Of a DNA stretch of 64,000 nucleotides, positions 50,740 through 61,374 are shown piece by piece (position 1 is the first letter of the stretch; each line of letters begins with the position of its first letter). Source of the stretch: Oncomelania hupensis (lineage: Eukaryota > Mollusca > Gastropoda > Littorinimorpha > Pomatiopsidae); contig JBAHVR010000292.1 of NCBI GenBank assembly GCA_036898135.1, positions 524,501-588,500 of the forward strand. Reading direction: 5' to 3'. A model generated the notes under the pieces. It did no database searches, was not told the origin of the DNA, and saw only the letters and a program-made list of their open reading frames with translations. A program made the position numbers and the translations under genes.

Positions 50740-51372
50740 GTTATTAATTTATGATTTTATCCCCCCTGCTCCCCACCCACCACGGAGTCCAACAAGGGGA
50801 TGCGTCCAAGCGGAAAATCCAGCAAGGGGGGCGCACCAGGGCTACAGGAGGATATACACCCAGACAATCCCGCACTGCCACTACGGTTTTGTTCAAGTTT
50901 GACCCATGAGCCGCAGCCTTCTAGCAGAGCTAGGGCAATACACGACCAGCTGCTTGACTGACGCGGGCCACGCCAGCCTCCCGTCTAGGAGAAGTCCGGG
51001 CCAAAGAGGTGTGTTGGCGTGAGGGACCGCAGTCTCTCAGTGACCTCAACCTCCAGGATCCCATTCTCCCCCGACACGGGTTGCCCTGCACGGCAAACGC
51101 AAGGGGCCAAGAGAAGGCCACAGAGAAAAAGAAGGGTAGAAAAAGAAGGAATGATGGGGAAAAAGAAGACAGGGAGAGTCCGGTAAGGCAGAAGAAAGGG
51201 AGTCAAAACTGCATAGTATACTGGGAGAATTTAAGGGTGAAAGGACCAATAAGACAGAAACAAGACAAAAGAGAAGAAAAAGGGGTAGGCAACTTTGTCA
51301 CCCAGCCAGAGAGAGGCATGGGGTCCACCCCCGGCGCGCGGAGCCGAGCCCGTGGGGGCATTTTCAATTTCA

Positions 51373-51591
51373 CAGTTTCTTAAAGTCTATATCTCGCACA
51401 GAACAAATTCTTCGGTTTTACATCGAACTACACCGCGTTACGCGTGTGTTTGTGTGTACTGCTAGCCATGGACAGAGCGACCTTTGGCCTTGACCCCTTG
51501 ACCTCAACCTCTGCATACGGTTTTCGCGGTGGCTCATGGGTGTGGTTCTGTCTGTCGTGCTTGCATGCAGTATGTTGGCTCGTGTGCGAAC

Positions 51592-51641
<50 letters not shown>

Positions 51642-51796
51642 TGCGTGTGCGCGCGAAAGCTTTTGGGTTCTGGCCTATTATAGATGTTCGTTTTAAGGAA
51701 AAGCTCGTATAATTTTTAGAAAAGTTGTATAGTAACATAGTCACTTGAACTGTAATTCTGTAGCCCACTGCCTGTCTTAGCTTGCTACATGTGTGC

Positions 51797-51844
<48 letters not shown>

Positions 51845-51870
51845 GTTTGTGTGTGTGCGTGCGTGTTATC
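51373..51870. repeat. GT microsatellites in unassigned sequence
   Basis: (GT)n runs at about 51596-51640 and 51797-51862, both ending in GC-rich GT phrases. No gene signal between. Confidence 0.85.
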
Positions 51871-51874
51871 TCGA

Positions 51875-51942
51875 TTCTAAGACATATTCCTGGTGTTTTA
51901 TCTTGGCAATAAAATTATTTGACTTGACTTGACTTGACTTGA
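51875..51942 (+). mobile_element. Retroelement 3' end with (TTGAC)n tail
   Basis: GGTGTTTTATCTTGGCAATAAAATTATTTGACTTGACTTGACTTGACTT: an AATAAA-type signal followed by four or five TTGAC units (split here at 51900-51942). Similar tails occur at 52970-52999 (plus) and 12085 (minus). Confidence 0.6.
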
Positions 51943-52253
51943 TCATTGAGTGAATAAGTTGATTTGTATCACCATCATCCTCAGAGTGTACGCGTTTATG
52001 GTGCAAGTGCGCGCGTGTTCTCGTCTTTGATGCTGTGGCTCTGTCCTCAATTGCACACACCGCCTATTTATTAAGAACACAGAGGCAACCGCGGCAGGTG
52101 GTGCGACACCCCCCTGAAATCATTGCGTATTTTGGGGTAAGGGCCGCATAAGGATCCTCCCGTGCGTTGACAATCATCATCATCAAAAAACATGCGTAAC
52201 ATGTGGATGCTTGCCTGACTGGCTGCCTGCAGGCTGGCAATACATGTACTTAC

Positions 52254-52385
52254 CACTACATAGGGGAGGTTGGAATCCTTCCTGACAAGGTGAAGGACAG
52301 TATCCAGTCTCGAAATCACAGGTGCCATTCGCGCAGTTTCCACACAGCCAGCTACAGTTGGTGCCATAGAAACCTGGGTCACATT
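52254..52385 (-). CDS. EGF-like exon of the receptor gene
   Basis: Minus strand: acceptor GTCTTTACAG ends at 52386, donor GTAAGT at 52253-52248, 132 bases, phase 1 both sides. It encodes CDPGFYGTNCSWLCGNCANG, then TCDFETGYCPSPCQEGFQPP and LC. Cysteine spacing (C-x-x-G-x-Y-G-x-x-C, then a C-x-C-like pair before G-F-x-P-P) is that of the MEGF/Draper EGF type, and the ending FQPPLC parallels FKPPFC in the 24.8-kb exon. Strong splice sites and matching phase make this a confident exon. Confidence 0.8.
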
Positions 52386-52399
52386 CTGTAAAGACAGAA

Positions 52400-52562
52400 A
52401 TTATCATCATCGATCATCATCACCATCATCATGCATTACCATTACCATCGTCATCATGCATAACTATCACAACAATCATGCAGCATCATCATCATCATCA
52501 TCATCATCACCACCACCACCATCATGCATCATCACCATGCATCATCAAGCATCACCATCATC
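52400..52562. repeat. CAT-rich microsatellite
   Basis: Interrupted CAT/CAC repeats directly upstream (minus sense) of the EGF exon, as also seen beside the exons at 24.9 and 53.2 kb. Confidence 0.9.
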
Positions 52563-52689
52563 ACCCCCTTATTTCCTATGAGAGTATAAACCGAGGTCTA
52601 ATCTGTGCATGCATGCATTCCATCGCACGGATCCTAGTATTATAGTCATAGTATTATTATATATTCTAGTTTAAGCATCAGCCGCCGCA

Positions 52690-52999
52690 GGCTAACTACA
52701 TTTTACTGTTATCATACACAACTCTTAAAAATACGCTCCCAACGGAAGGAGTAGTTTACGTCTCAATAGCTTTCACAGTGTTAGGAAAAATTGGTTCCAT
52801 ACTTGGTCAAATGATTCAGTGATTCGGGCGGCTTCAGTTAATTGGCGCCTTGAGCAGCCCTTGAGCATGAAATGAGCTATATAACAAAGATAACATAAAA
52901 CAGCACATCTCATTTCATGCTCCAAATCTGTGGACATTTCTGTTAACAAAACCTAATAGTGTGGTGGTTATTTCCAATAAAGTCTTTGCTTGACTTGAC
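52690..52999 (+). mobile_element. Retroelement 3' end with hairpin and TTGACTTGAC tail
   Basis: Ends TTTCCAATAAAGTC then TTTGCTTGACTTGAC. Inside, 14-base arms GAGCATGAAATGAG (52863-52876) and CTCATTTCATGCTC form a perfect inverted repeat with a loop of about 32 bases. No coding sequence. Left boundary uncertain. Confidence 0.45.
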
Positions 53000-53075
53000 A
53001 GTGTAGAATTTAAATTCCATCGAAACTATTTTGTGTCATACATTCGCAAACATGCTCCCACATAGTGGAACTCAC

Positions 53076-53213
53076 TTTCATCACACATGCCGTTGCCTGG
53101 CTTCCATCCCGCCTTGCAGGTGCATTGTCCGGTGGCTGTGTCACAGCGACTTCCGTCACATCCATCACCACACATATTCTGACAATCTTGGCCGTAGCTG
53201 CCATCAGCGCACG
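53076..53213 (-). CDS. EGF-like exon of the receptor gene (most 5' found)
   Basis: Minus strand: acceptor ACTCTTGCAG ends at 53214, donor GTGAGT at 53075-53070, 138 bases, phase 1 both sides. It encodes CADGSYGQDCQNMCGDGCDG, SRCDTATGQCTCKAGWKPGN and GMC with Asp-Glu. This is a complete EGF module with the G-x-C-x-C-x-x-G-W ending of the MEGF/scavenger receptor family. It lies 0.7 kb upstream of the exon at 52385. The signal peptide and any earlier exons are not visible to the right, where TEs and satellite fill the window, so the gene probably starts beyond it. Confidence 0.82.
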
Positions 53214-53269
53214 CTGCAAGAGTAATGACAGCCAATGACGTCATGACAACCAATAATGTAGTGACAACC

Positions 53270-56250
53270 AATGATGATGATGATGATGTAGACTTGTATA
53301 GCGCAGGTATCCACGATTACCACGTTTCATGCTCATTGCGCTTGTGGAGAGGAAACAAGAGATTAAGATGTGGCCATCAGACAAAAACTATGTACAGCTG
53401 ATTTCTTAAACGTCTATTTGGTAGATGTGAAAAAGAGCGTTTTCAAGGCTCTCTTAAAAACCGCCACAGAGTTGGATTGTTTCAAGGTCATGGGAAGACC
53501 ATTCCATACCATTGGAGCTGTGTTGGAGAAGGCCCGATAGCCAAATGTTTTCTTATTGGTGTTGCCAGACTTCACGCTTGGAAGTCTTAACCGTTGTTGT
53601 GAGGAAGAACGAAGACAACGTTGGGGTTCGTGAGGGGAGACGAGTTCTTTGAGATAATGGGGAGCGGAGTTGTTCGTACAATTGTACACAATGGTGAGGA
53701 GTTTGTGGTCAATTCTTTTCTTGACAGGGAGCCAGTGAAGATCTTTCAGCAATGGCGTAATGTGGTCGGTCTTTCGTTTCCGAGTCACAACTCTGGCAGC
53801 AGTGTTTTGTACACGCTGTAGCCTACTTAGATCACTCTTTGAGATGCCCCAAAGGCAGCTATTGGCATAGTCTAGTCTTGACAAAATCATTGACAAAGCC
53901 ACAGAGTTTGCAGTTTTCTTGTTAATGAGAGGACGTAATTTTCCAATTGTACGCAGATTAAAATATCATGATCGAATGACGGAACTGACGTGCTCAGACA
54001 TAGTCAGATGGGTGTCTAAGTGTAGTACGAGACTTCGAACTGAAGCTGACACTGGGATGCTAGCCTCACCAACCTGCACTGCCTTCACAGACACTTTTTC
54101 AAGGGCGAACTTTGAGCCACTCAAGAGCACTTCAGTCTTGTCATCATTCAGCTTGAGCCTGTTTTCTAACATCCATGCCTTCACTTCCAAACAGCAGCTC
54201 TCAATGTCTAACAGTGCTTCTTGTGTGGATTGTGGGTTTGGTTGGAACGAGCGATACATCTCTGTATCATCAGCAAAACTTTTGCGAAGGAGACCATGCT
54301 TTTCAATGATGCGGCCAAGCTGGGTTGTGTACAGGGAGAACAAAATTGGCCCCAGAACAGATCCTTGAGGTACCCCACACTGTAGGGGAATTTTTCTTGA
54401 AGAGGCCTGGCCAACAGAAATGTATTGAAAGCGATCACTCAGATACGAATGAAACCCCTTTAGCATAGGCCCTGTGATTCCTACTTCAAACTGAAGGCGA
54501 TGCAGCATTCTGTCGTGATCAATCATGTCGAACGCAGCGCTCAAGTCCAGCTGGACCAGGAGTGTCACATTTCCTGCGTCAGCGTTGCAAAGAAGGTCAT
54601 TGACCAGACGCAGAAGAGCAGTTTCACAGCTGTGCTTGGCTCTGTAGGCAGACTGAAATGTGTCCAGCAGATAGTTGCTTTCCAAGTGTGCGGAGAGCTG
54701 TGAAGCAACTACACGTTCCAAAAGCTTGGAGACATATGGCAAGTTTGATACTGGCCTGTAGTTTTTGTGAACATTAGGGTCCAGGTTGTTTTTTAAGAAG
54801 AGGCTTCACGACAGCACTTTTAAAGGCTTTGGATGAAAACAGGCTGCAGTTTATGATGTTCACAAGAACAGGGAGAAGTAGGTCTAGACTGTCCAAGATA
54901 ACTTGTGTGGGAATGGGGTCTACCAATGAAGTGGTGGGGGAACACTTTTTGATGATTTTCTCCAGATTGTCTGGGGTAACTGCCTGAAACTCAATCAACT
55001 GGGTTCCGCCGAAGGGATTAGAACATGGTGGTATCTCCATGGCAGGTCCAAAACTGCTGTGTATCAATTTGATCTTGTTCTCAAAGTAGTCAAGGAGGGC
55101 ATCGGCAGCAGACTGATTGTCCAATGATGGCAGGACGGGCGGTGAAAAGTCCCTACCGAGAAGACCATTTACAATGTTGAACATCTTCCTGGGATCTGAA
55201 GTGGCAGAGTTGAGCTGCTCTGTGATGTGCTGAGCTTTGGCCTTCTCCATTTCCCGTCTACATCGGTCTCGTGCCTGGCAGTACAGTTGACGATCTACTT
55301 CCAGGCGTGATGCTCGCCATTTCCTCTCGGTAAGGCGTCTGGCTTTCTTAGCTGTCCGCACGCTGCTGGTGTACCAGGTGGTGTCTGGCCGCTCGACAAT
55401 ACACGTTTGGGTTTGAGGGGCGTACTTGTCCAGCAGAGTCAGTAGCGTCGAGTTGTACAAGGACGCCAGCAACTCGATATCATTAGGGGGTGACGTAAAC
55501 AACTGTGAGGTCTGAAGGTCCTGCCTAAATGCCTCAACATCCATACCCTTGATGTTGCGGGTGGTGACCACCTTGACGAGGCGAGCAGGTCGCTGCAAGA
55601 CAGTGGCGACAGTCAACAGGTAGTGGTCTGACACTTGCAAATGCTCCACTTCCACAGACTTGACAAGGACAGGACTGAGACTACCACCAGAGATCACCCA
55701 GTCCAATGTGTGACCTCGCTTCTGAGTGGGCACCTTCACATGTTGTACGAGGTCCAGAGATTGCAGCACCTGAGATACTTTTTTGTGTCTGGATCTGAAG
55801 GATTGTCAATGTGAATGTTAAAATCACCCAGAATAAGCCAGTATTTGGCTGAAGTTGCAAGAGAAGTAAGAACTGGTATAATCTCCTCGAGAAACATAGC
55901 ATTAGTGACTCTGAAGTTTTTGGAGTATGGCGGATGGTACACACACAACACCCGTACAGTAACTTTGCCACAAATTAAAGTCAAATTTAAAGCTTCAAAT
56001 GTTTCATAAGTTTCATCTCCCAATACAGCAACAGATAAAGTTCTTTTGTAGATGACAGCGATGCCACCACCTGATCTGGCTTGTCTGGCTTTGTGCACAC
56101 ACACATAGCTAGGAGGGGTCATCTGTGTTATCACTGTCTCATCGCCTTTCTCTAAAAGCCATGTCTCTGTGATCACAAGAACATCCAAGTCTTTCTCTAT
56201 GATAATATCTTGAATGTCATAACTTTTCTTGGATGTGGACAGAGCATTAA
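53270..56250 (-). pseudogene. L2-like LINE, nearly complete ORF2
   Basis: Starts in the endonuclease near 56250 (NALSTSKKSYDIQDI, then LDVLVITETWLLEKGDE) and continues GGGIAVIYKRTL, WLILGDFNIHIDNPSD and, after a shift at about 55760, HTLDWVISGG with SDHYLL. The middle helical region is followed by RT: NLPYVSKLLERVVASQL, QSAYRAKHSCETALLRL, LDLSAAFDMIDHDRML, CGVPQGSVLGPILFSLY and SFADDTEMY as the catalytic motif. The C-terminal domain has SRLDYANSCLWGI, HITPLLKDLHWLPVKKRID and MVWNGLPMTLKQ, ending near 53414. The 3'UTR has TTGTATAGCGC-type sequence and a (ATC)n tail near 53275. Three frameshifts. L2/CR1 group. Confidence 0.88.
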
Positions 56251-56254
56251 ACTA

Positions 56255-56998
56255 TGGGGCGCACTGTGTCCATTTATTCTATGTGACCATTCTATACATA
56301 GAATAAATTCTATGCACATAGAAAGCATTCTATGCACACAAAAAGCATTCATTAGTTGAAATTCCATTTATAAAAAAGAAAACAATATTGTAAGTAATAG
56401 AATAAAATTCTTTGTATAGAATAACATTCTATAATATAGTGTAAAATTCTATGTCCATAATAAAATTCTATGTATAGAATAACATTTTATAATAGAGAAT
56501 AAGATTCTATGTATGTAATACAATTGTATATTATAGTATGCATAGAATTATATTCTATAACATAGAATGAATTCTATTACAAAGAATGAATTCTATAACA
56601 TAGAATGAATTCTTTAACATAAAATAAATTGCATGACATAGAATGAATTCTATGACATAGAATTTATTCTATAGCATAGAATGAATTCTATAACATAGAA
56701 TGAATTCTATAGCATAGAATGAATTCTATGTGCATAGAATAAATTGTATAACATAGAATGAATTCTATAATAAAGAATGAATTCTATATGCATAGAATTA
56801 ATTTTATAGCATAGAAGGAAGTCTATGACATAGAATTCATTCTATGACATAGAATGAATTCTATAGGCATAGAATGAATAGTATAACATAGAATGAATAA
56901 GATGACATAGAATTAATTCTATGACATAGAATTAATTCTATAACATAGAATTAATTCTATAACATAGAATGAATTCTATAGCATAGAATGAATTGTGC
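56255..56998. repeat. TAGAAT satellite, left array
   Basis: Near-palindromic 19-bp phrases of the type ATAGAATGAATTCTATAAC, with ACAT or GCAT connectors, repeat through the interval. The first 300 bases are more degenerate. The array runs up to the 5' end of LINE-A. Confidence 0.92.
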
Positions 56999-59900
56999 TC
57001 TGTGGGTTCGGGCAAATAGAATAGACCCAACGTTTCCCGGCGTGTCGTAAGAGGCGACTAACAGGGGTGATGTTAGCACGGCATCACTGGGCGAAAGTCT
57101 TCTACACAGAAGTCACCGGCCAGGGCGGAGGAACCTCACGTTACTACAGGTTCAACGACCACGTGCTCAGGGCCAAGGCGAGCCACACTGTATTCGTGGA
57201 TTTCGGCTGTGGCCAACAGCCTGGAGAGGATTGGGCCCTGCCAGGTCTTTTTTTTTGCCCAAGACACAACACATGATGAGGCTATCCACTAATTCCATGC
57301 CGGATCGGTCGTCGCCCGGCTACACAAGGACCGCGCCTTCCGTTGGCCACCAGGACGGAGGTGAAAAGTATGCTACTGATGGACAAATTAGCAAGATCCG
57401 CACGAGAAACAACATCGTCATAGGAACCTGGAATGTCAGGACCCTAACTGCGGAAGGAAAATTAGAAGAACTGGCCCACGAGCTGGACCACTATCGATGG
57501 AACGTTCTAGGTATCAGCGAACTGCGCTGGAAAGGCCTAGGTGAAACAACGACTGACAAAGGCCACAAGCTCTATTTCAGCGGTAGAGATGACAGGCACG
57601 AACACGGCGTTGGATTCTTGGTCCACAAGAACATTCTAGCCACTGTCATGGGTTGCCGCCAAGTCTCCAGTAGACTCATTACCATCCGTCTGAGAGCAAC
57701 CCCTTTCAACATTACCATCATCCAGGCCTGTGCTCCAACATCAGACTATGAAGACAACGAAGTGGAGGATTTTTATGAAAATATACAGGCGGCCCTTGAC
57801 CAAGTGCCGAAGAAGGACATAGTCATAGTGCAAGGCGACTGGAATGCCAAGGTTGGTCAAGATGCGCACCACAACTGGGGAGACACATGCGGACCCCACT
57901 GCAACAACGAGACAAATGACAGGGGTCTGAGGCTATTGGAGTTTGCCAGATACAACAATCTGGTACTGGCAAACACGCTTGGTCTCCACAAAAAATCCAG
58001 ACGATGGACATGGCACAGTCCCGGCGGGGAACATCACAACCAGATCGACTACATCATGGTCAAGAAACGCTTCAGATCAAGCATCAACATTGGCAGGACA
58101 CGCACTTTTCCAGGAGCAGACATTGGAAGTGACCACGATCTCGTGATGATGTCTTTCCGGCTCCATTTGAAGAGAGTAAATACAGCAAAGTGCACTAGGC
58201 TGAAGTTCGACCTGGACAAACTGCAAGACCCGGAGGTGGCAAAAATATTTCAGGCCACAATTGGAGGGAAATTTGCACCACTGCTTATTTTGGGGGCAGG
58301 CGAAGTAGATGTCAACACCATGACCAATACCTTCAACTCAGCTGTAACAGATGCCGCCACTGAGATCCTTGGCAAGCACCGACCAAAGAAGATGCCGTGG
58401 ATCACACCTGAACTTTTGGATCTGTGTGATAAACGAAGAGAGTTAAAAAAGAAAAAGAACACCTCACAGGGAGCTGATGTCTACCGAAAAATCAACAATG
58501 ACATCCGAAAAGGCATGCGCACAGCAAAGGAGAACTGGATAGAAGATCAATGCCAGGAAATAGAGAACAATCTGAACAAGAACAACAGCAAGAAGGCCTA
58601 CCAGACTGTGAAGCGGCTGACAAGTGTAAAACAGCCCAAAGTCTCCACTATCCAAAGCAAGTCTGGCATTTGCCTTACAGAAGAACAAGAAGTCTTGGAC
58701 AGATGGACAGAGTACTGCTCTGACCTTTACAACCATACACCAAATGGAGACCCATCAGTTCTAGCATGTCCCGAGAGCAGAGAAGAAGAAGAAATCCTCC
58801 CAATTCTCCTGGAAGAAGTTGAGGCAGCAGTGCAATCGCTGAAGAAAGGGAAGTCAGCGGGAGTGGACAACATACCAGCGGAACTGCTACAAGCAGGAGG
58901 AGAAGCGATGACTGATGCTCTCACCATTATCTGTAACAAGATCTGGCAGAGTGGGGAATGGCCTACACCATGGACCCAGTCGCTTGTCATCACTCTTCCC
59001 AAAAAAGGTAACCTTCAGGAGTGTGAAAATTACCGCACCATCAGCCTCATCAGCCATCCCAGCAAGGTCCTCCTGAAAATAATACTCAACAGGTTGAAAC
59101 CACAAGCTGAACAAATCATAGCTGAAGAACAAGCAGGATTCATGGCAGGGCGAAGTACCACTGAACAGATTTTCAACCTCAGAGTAATCTGTGAGAAATA
59201 CCTACAGCACCAACAACATCTATATCATGTGTTCATAGACTTCAAGAAGGCATTTGACCGAGTCTGGCATGCAGCTCTATGGGCAACCATGAAAGTGTAC
59301 AACATCAGCCCTAAAATTATAGAAGTCATCAAAAGCCTGTATGACAAGGCTACCAGTGCAGTCCTCCATAACAGCGTCATCGGGAACTGGTTCAGAACAA
59401 CAATCGGTGTGCGTCAAGGATGCCTACTCTCCCCAACACTCTTCAACATCTTCCTAGAGCGCATCATGTCAGATGCTCTTGCAGATCACGAAGGCACAGT
59501 CAGCATAGGGGCAGAGCAATCTCCAATCTTCGTTTTGCGGATGATATTGATGGATTGGCTGGAGAGGAACAAGAACTTGAACAGCTTGTACAGAGGCTTG
59601 ACACCACCTCCAGAGCTTATGGAATGGAAATAAGTGCAGAGAAGACCAAAATGATGACCAACAACACCAATGGCATCAACACGGACATCAAAGTACAAGG
59701 CCAATCCCTCAACACAGTGCACAGCTTCAAATATTTAGGAGCCATTGTGTCAGACAATGGGTCTCGACAGGAAGTCCTCTCCAGGATCGCACAAACAACT
59801 GCTGCCCTGACAAGGTTGAAGCCCATTTGGAAAGACAGAACCATCAGTCTACATTCCAAAGTAAGACTGCTGCGCTCTCTGGTCATCTCCATCTTCCTAT

Positions 59901-60335
59901 ATGCTTGCGAAGCATGGACCCTCACAGCAGATCTCCAACGAAGAATACAAAGCATGGAGATGAGGTGCTACAGAAGACTTCTGTGCATTTCCTATACCCA
60001 ACACATCACCAACGTTGAAGTCCGACAGACCATCACACAAGCCATTGGACAACACGATGACCTGCTCACAGTGGTGAAGAAAGAAACTCTGATGTATGGC
60101 CACGTCACCAGATCATCAGGCCTTGCAAAGACCATTCTGCAAGGCACAGTGCAAGGAGGTAGAAGAAGGGGGAGACCGAAAAAGAGGTGGGAGGACAACA
60201 TTCGAGAATGGACTGGTTTGACACTGAGCGAAGCCATGAGGGCTGCTGAGGACAGAGAAAGATGGAGTATGCTGGTTAAGCGATCATCTGTGGTGCCCCT
60301 ACGACCTTCGGGTTATGGGACAGGATAGGATAGGA
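56999..60335 (+). mobile_element. LINE-A: near-full-length RTE-like retrotransposon
   Basis: Leader begins CTCTGTGGGTTCGGGC at 56999 and includes the conserved CGTAAGAGGCGACTAAC at about 57046. The 3' end is (GGATA)n at 60318-60335, with essentially no 3'UTR because the stop lies within the tail. Simple-repeat tails and a single endonuclease/RT protein without RNase H fit the RTE clade. It is inserted inside the TAGAAT satellite, which hides the target duplication. Confidence 0.9.
57270..60328 (+). pseudogene. LINE-A ORF2: AP endonuclease and reverse transcriptase, one frameshift
   Basis: The frame is open from 57231 (Met candidates at 57231 and 57270) to 59633, about 800 codons, then needs a one-base shift near 59511 to enter the frame that runs to 60328. 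Relative to residue 1 at 57231: endonuclease GTWNVRTLTAEGKLEELAHE near 64, VQGDWNAKVG near 198, DYIMVKKRF near 275, GSDHDLVMMSF near 299; RT SLVITLPKKGNLQECENYRT near 583, FIDFKKAFDRVWH near 667, GVRQGCLLSPTLFN near 725; FADDIDGLA lies just after the shift. The C-terminal domain has FKYLGAIVSDNGSRQE, IFLYACEAWTLTADLQRRIQ and GRRRGRPKKRWEDNI. The shift corresponds to one missing base in a G-run relative to the copy at 30.2 kb. The most intact copy in the window. Confidence 0.92.
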
Positions 60336-60632
60336 TAGAATTTATTCTACAGCAGTGAATGAATTCTATGTTACAGAATGAATTCTATGTCATAGAATTC
60401 ATTCTATGCTATAGAATTCATTCTATGTTATAGAATTCATTCTATGCTATAGAATAAATTCTATGTCATAGAATTCATTCTTTGCTATAGAATTCATTCT
60501 ATGTTATAGAATTCATTCTATGTCATAGAATTCATTCTACGTCATATAATTCATTCTATGTTATACTATAAATTCTATGCTATAGAATTCATTCTATGTC
60601 ATAGAATTCATTCTGTGTTATAGAATGAAATC
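60336..60632. repeat. TAGAAT satellite, middle array (opposite orientation)
   Basis: GAATTCATTCTATGTTATA, 19 bp, repeated. The asymmetric connector (GTTAT) is the complement of the connector left of LINE-A (ATAAC), so the two arrays are inverted relative to each other. Confidence 0.9.
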
Positions 60633-60701
60633 AATATATACACTTTTTTTAAAATAGTAAAAATTGGGGCACTGCCAAGGTATAGAGAACATTTTTTATG
60701 G

Positions 60702-60757
60702 CATGGGACTGTATTGCAGAGAGATACGCATTGCCACATCCCATCACCACACCACAT
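60702..60757. repeat. About 55-bp inverted repeat, partner 62279-62333
   Basis: GACTGTATTGCAGAGAGATA and the following 35 bases match the reverse complement of 62333-62279 with one difference (C/T). The partner directly abuts the tail of the minus-strand LINE-A at 62335. Confidence 0.9.
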
Positions 60758-61205
60758 CACTCTACATCAATGGCTGACGTACGTTCCTAATGCTATTATG
60801 CTATCCATTTTATTAACGGAAGGAACTATACATAAATGTGGGTGTTCTCACAAAGGGGGGCCAAATTCGCAACAGAGCTATTTAGCTGAAAATAGGTGAC
60901 GGGGGGCCACCTGGGGTGAAATAGATTTTTTGCAATAATCAGCTTTATGAACCTTTCATTTATTATGTCTCAGAGTTGTATAGCAATATTCGACCTTTAA
61001 ATATATTAATTATTGCATTTTATGAGTGTAAAGTATGGTTATTTCTTCGGTATTGAGCGAAAAAAAAAAGATTATTTAATTAGATTTTGTCACTATAAAC
61101 CCTTACAGAACCTCAGCACATTGTAATGAAAAAAGGCAAGCACGCGGAGGGGGGAGGGAGGGAGGGGTGACGTCAATTATTTTTAATGCTACGCGATCTA
61201 CTCAC
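60758..61205. other. Unique sequence between satellite arrays
   Basis: Contains G-rich tracts near 60856 and 61146-61167 and a CRE-like TGACGTCA at about 61168-61175. No coding domain recognised. Confidence 0.35.
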
Positions 61206-61352
61206 ACTACCAGCGAAGTCGTCCGCATCAAGAAACCTAAATGCTTGTTCGCGAAATCCCGGTTTGATGTCTGATAAAGCCCGCAGAAACGCTTGGTACG
61301 TAAGCCATTTCTTCAGTTTTCGCGCGCGTGCAAGGGGGCGCCACATGTCCAT
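61206..61352 (-). CDS. Candidate first coding exon of an unknown protein
   Basis: On the minus strand an ATG at 61352 opens 49 codons that end at a strong donor GTGAGT (61205-61200), phase 0. The peptide begins MDMWRPLARARKLKKW and goes on LTYQAFLRALSDIKPGFREQ then AFRFLDADDFAGS. The composition is balanced and helix-like, with a basic start, unlike the surrounding repeats, and the local CpG content is high (CGCGCGCG, GGCGCC). I do not recognise a family. No signal peptide is visible, so it is unlikely to be the start of the EGF receptor. The frame runs on only briefly past the donor. A chance frame remains possible. Confidence 0.3.
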
Positions 61353-61374
61353 TTATTCGTCCGAGCCTCGTTTG

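Larger units (their letters stand above)
45268..51359 (-). mobile_element. LINE-D: full-length I-group non-LTR retrotransposon, 6.09 kb
   Basis: ATTTTCAATTTCA flanks the element at 45255-45267 and 51360-51372, so both ends are defined. Minus-strand order: GC-rich 5' leader (51359-50740), ORF1 with CCHC knuckles, ORF2 with endonuclease, RT and RNase H, a short 3'UTR with the conserved 46-nt core (45330-45285) and a (TTGTA)n tail. An RNase H plus a two-ORF layout with zinc knuckles points to the I group (for example I or Nimb). Several frameshifts make this copy inactive even though its ends are complete. Confidence 0.9.

Noticed and set aside
56255..56998. Satellite as a giant CR1 tail (CR1 tails are ATTCTRTG repeats)
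   Set aside because: The words look alike, but there is no CR1 3'UTR beside the arrays, the units are palindromic 19-mers, and orientation changes between arrays.
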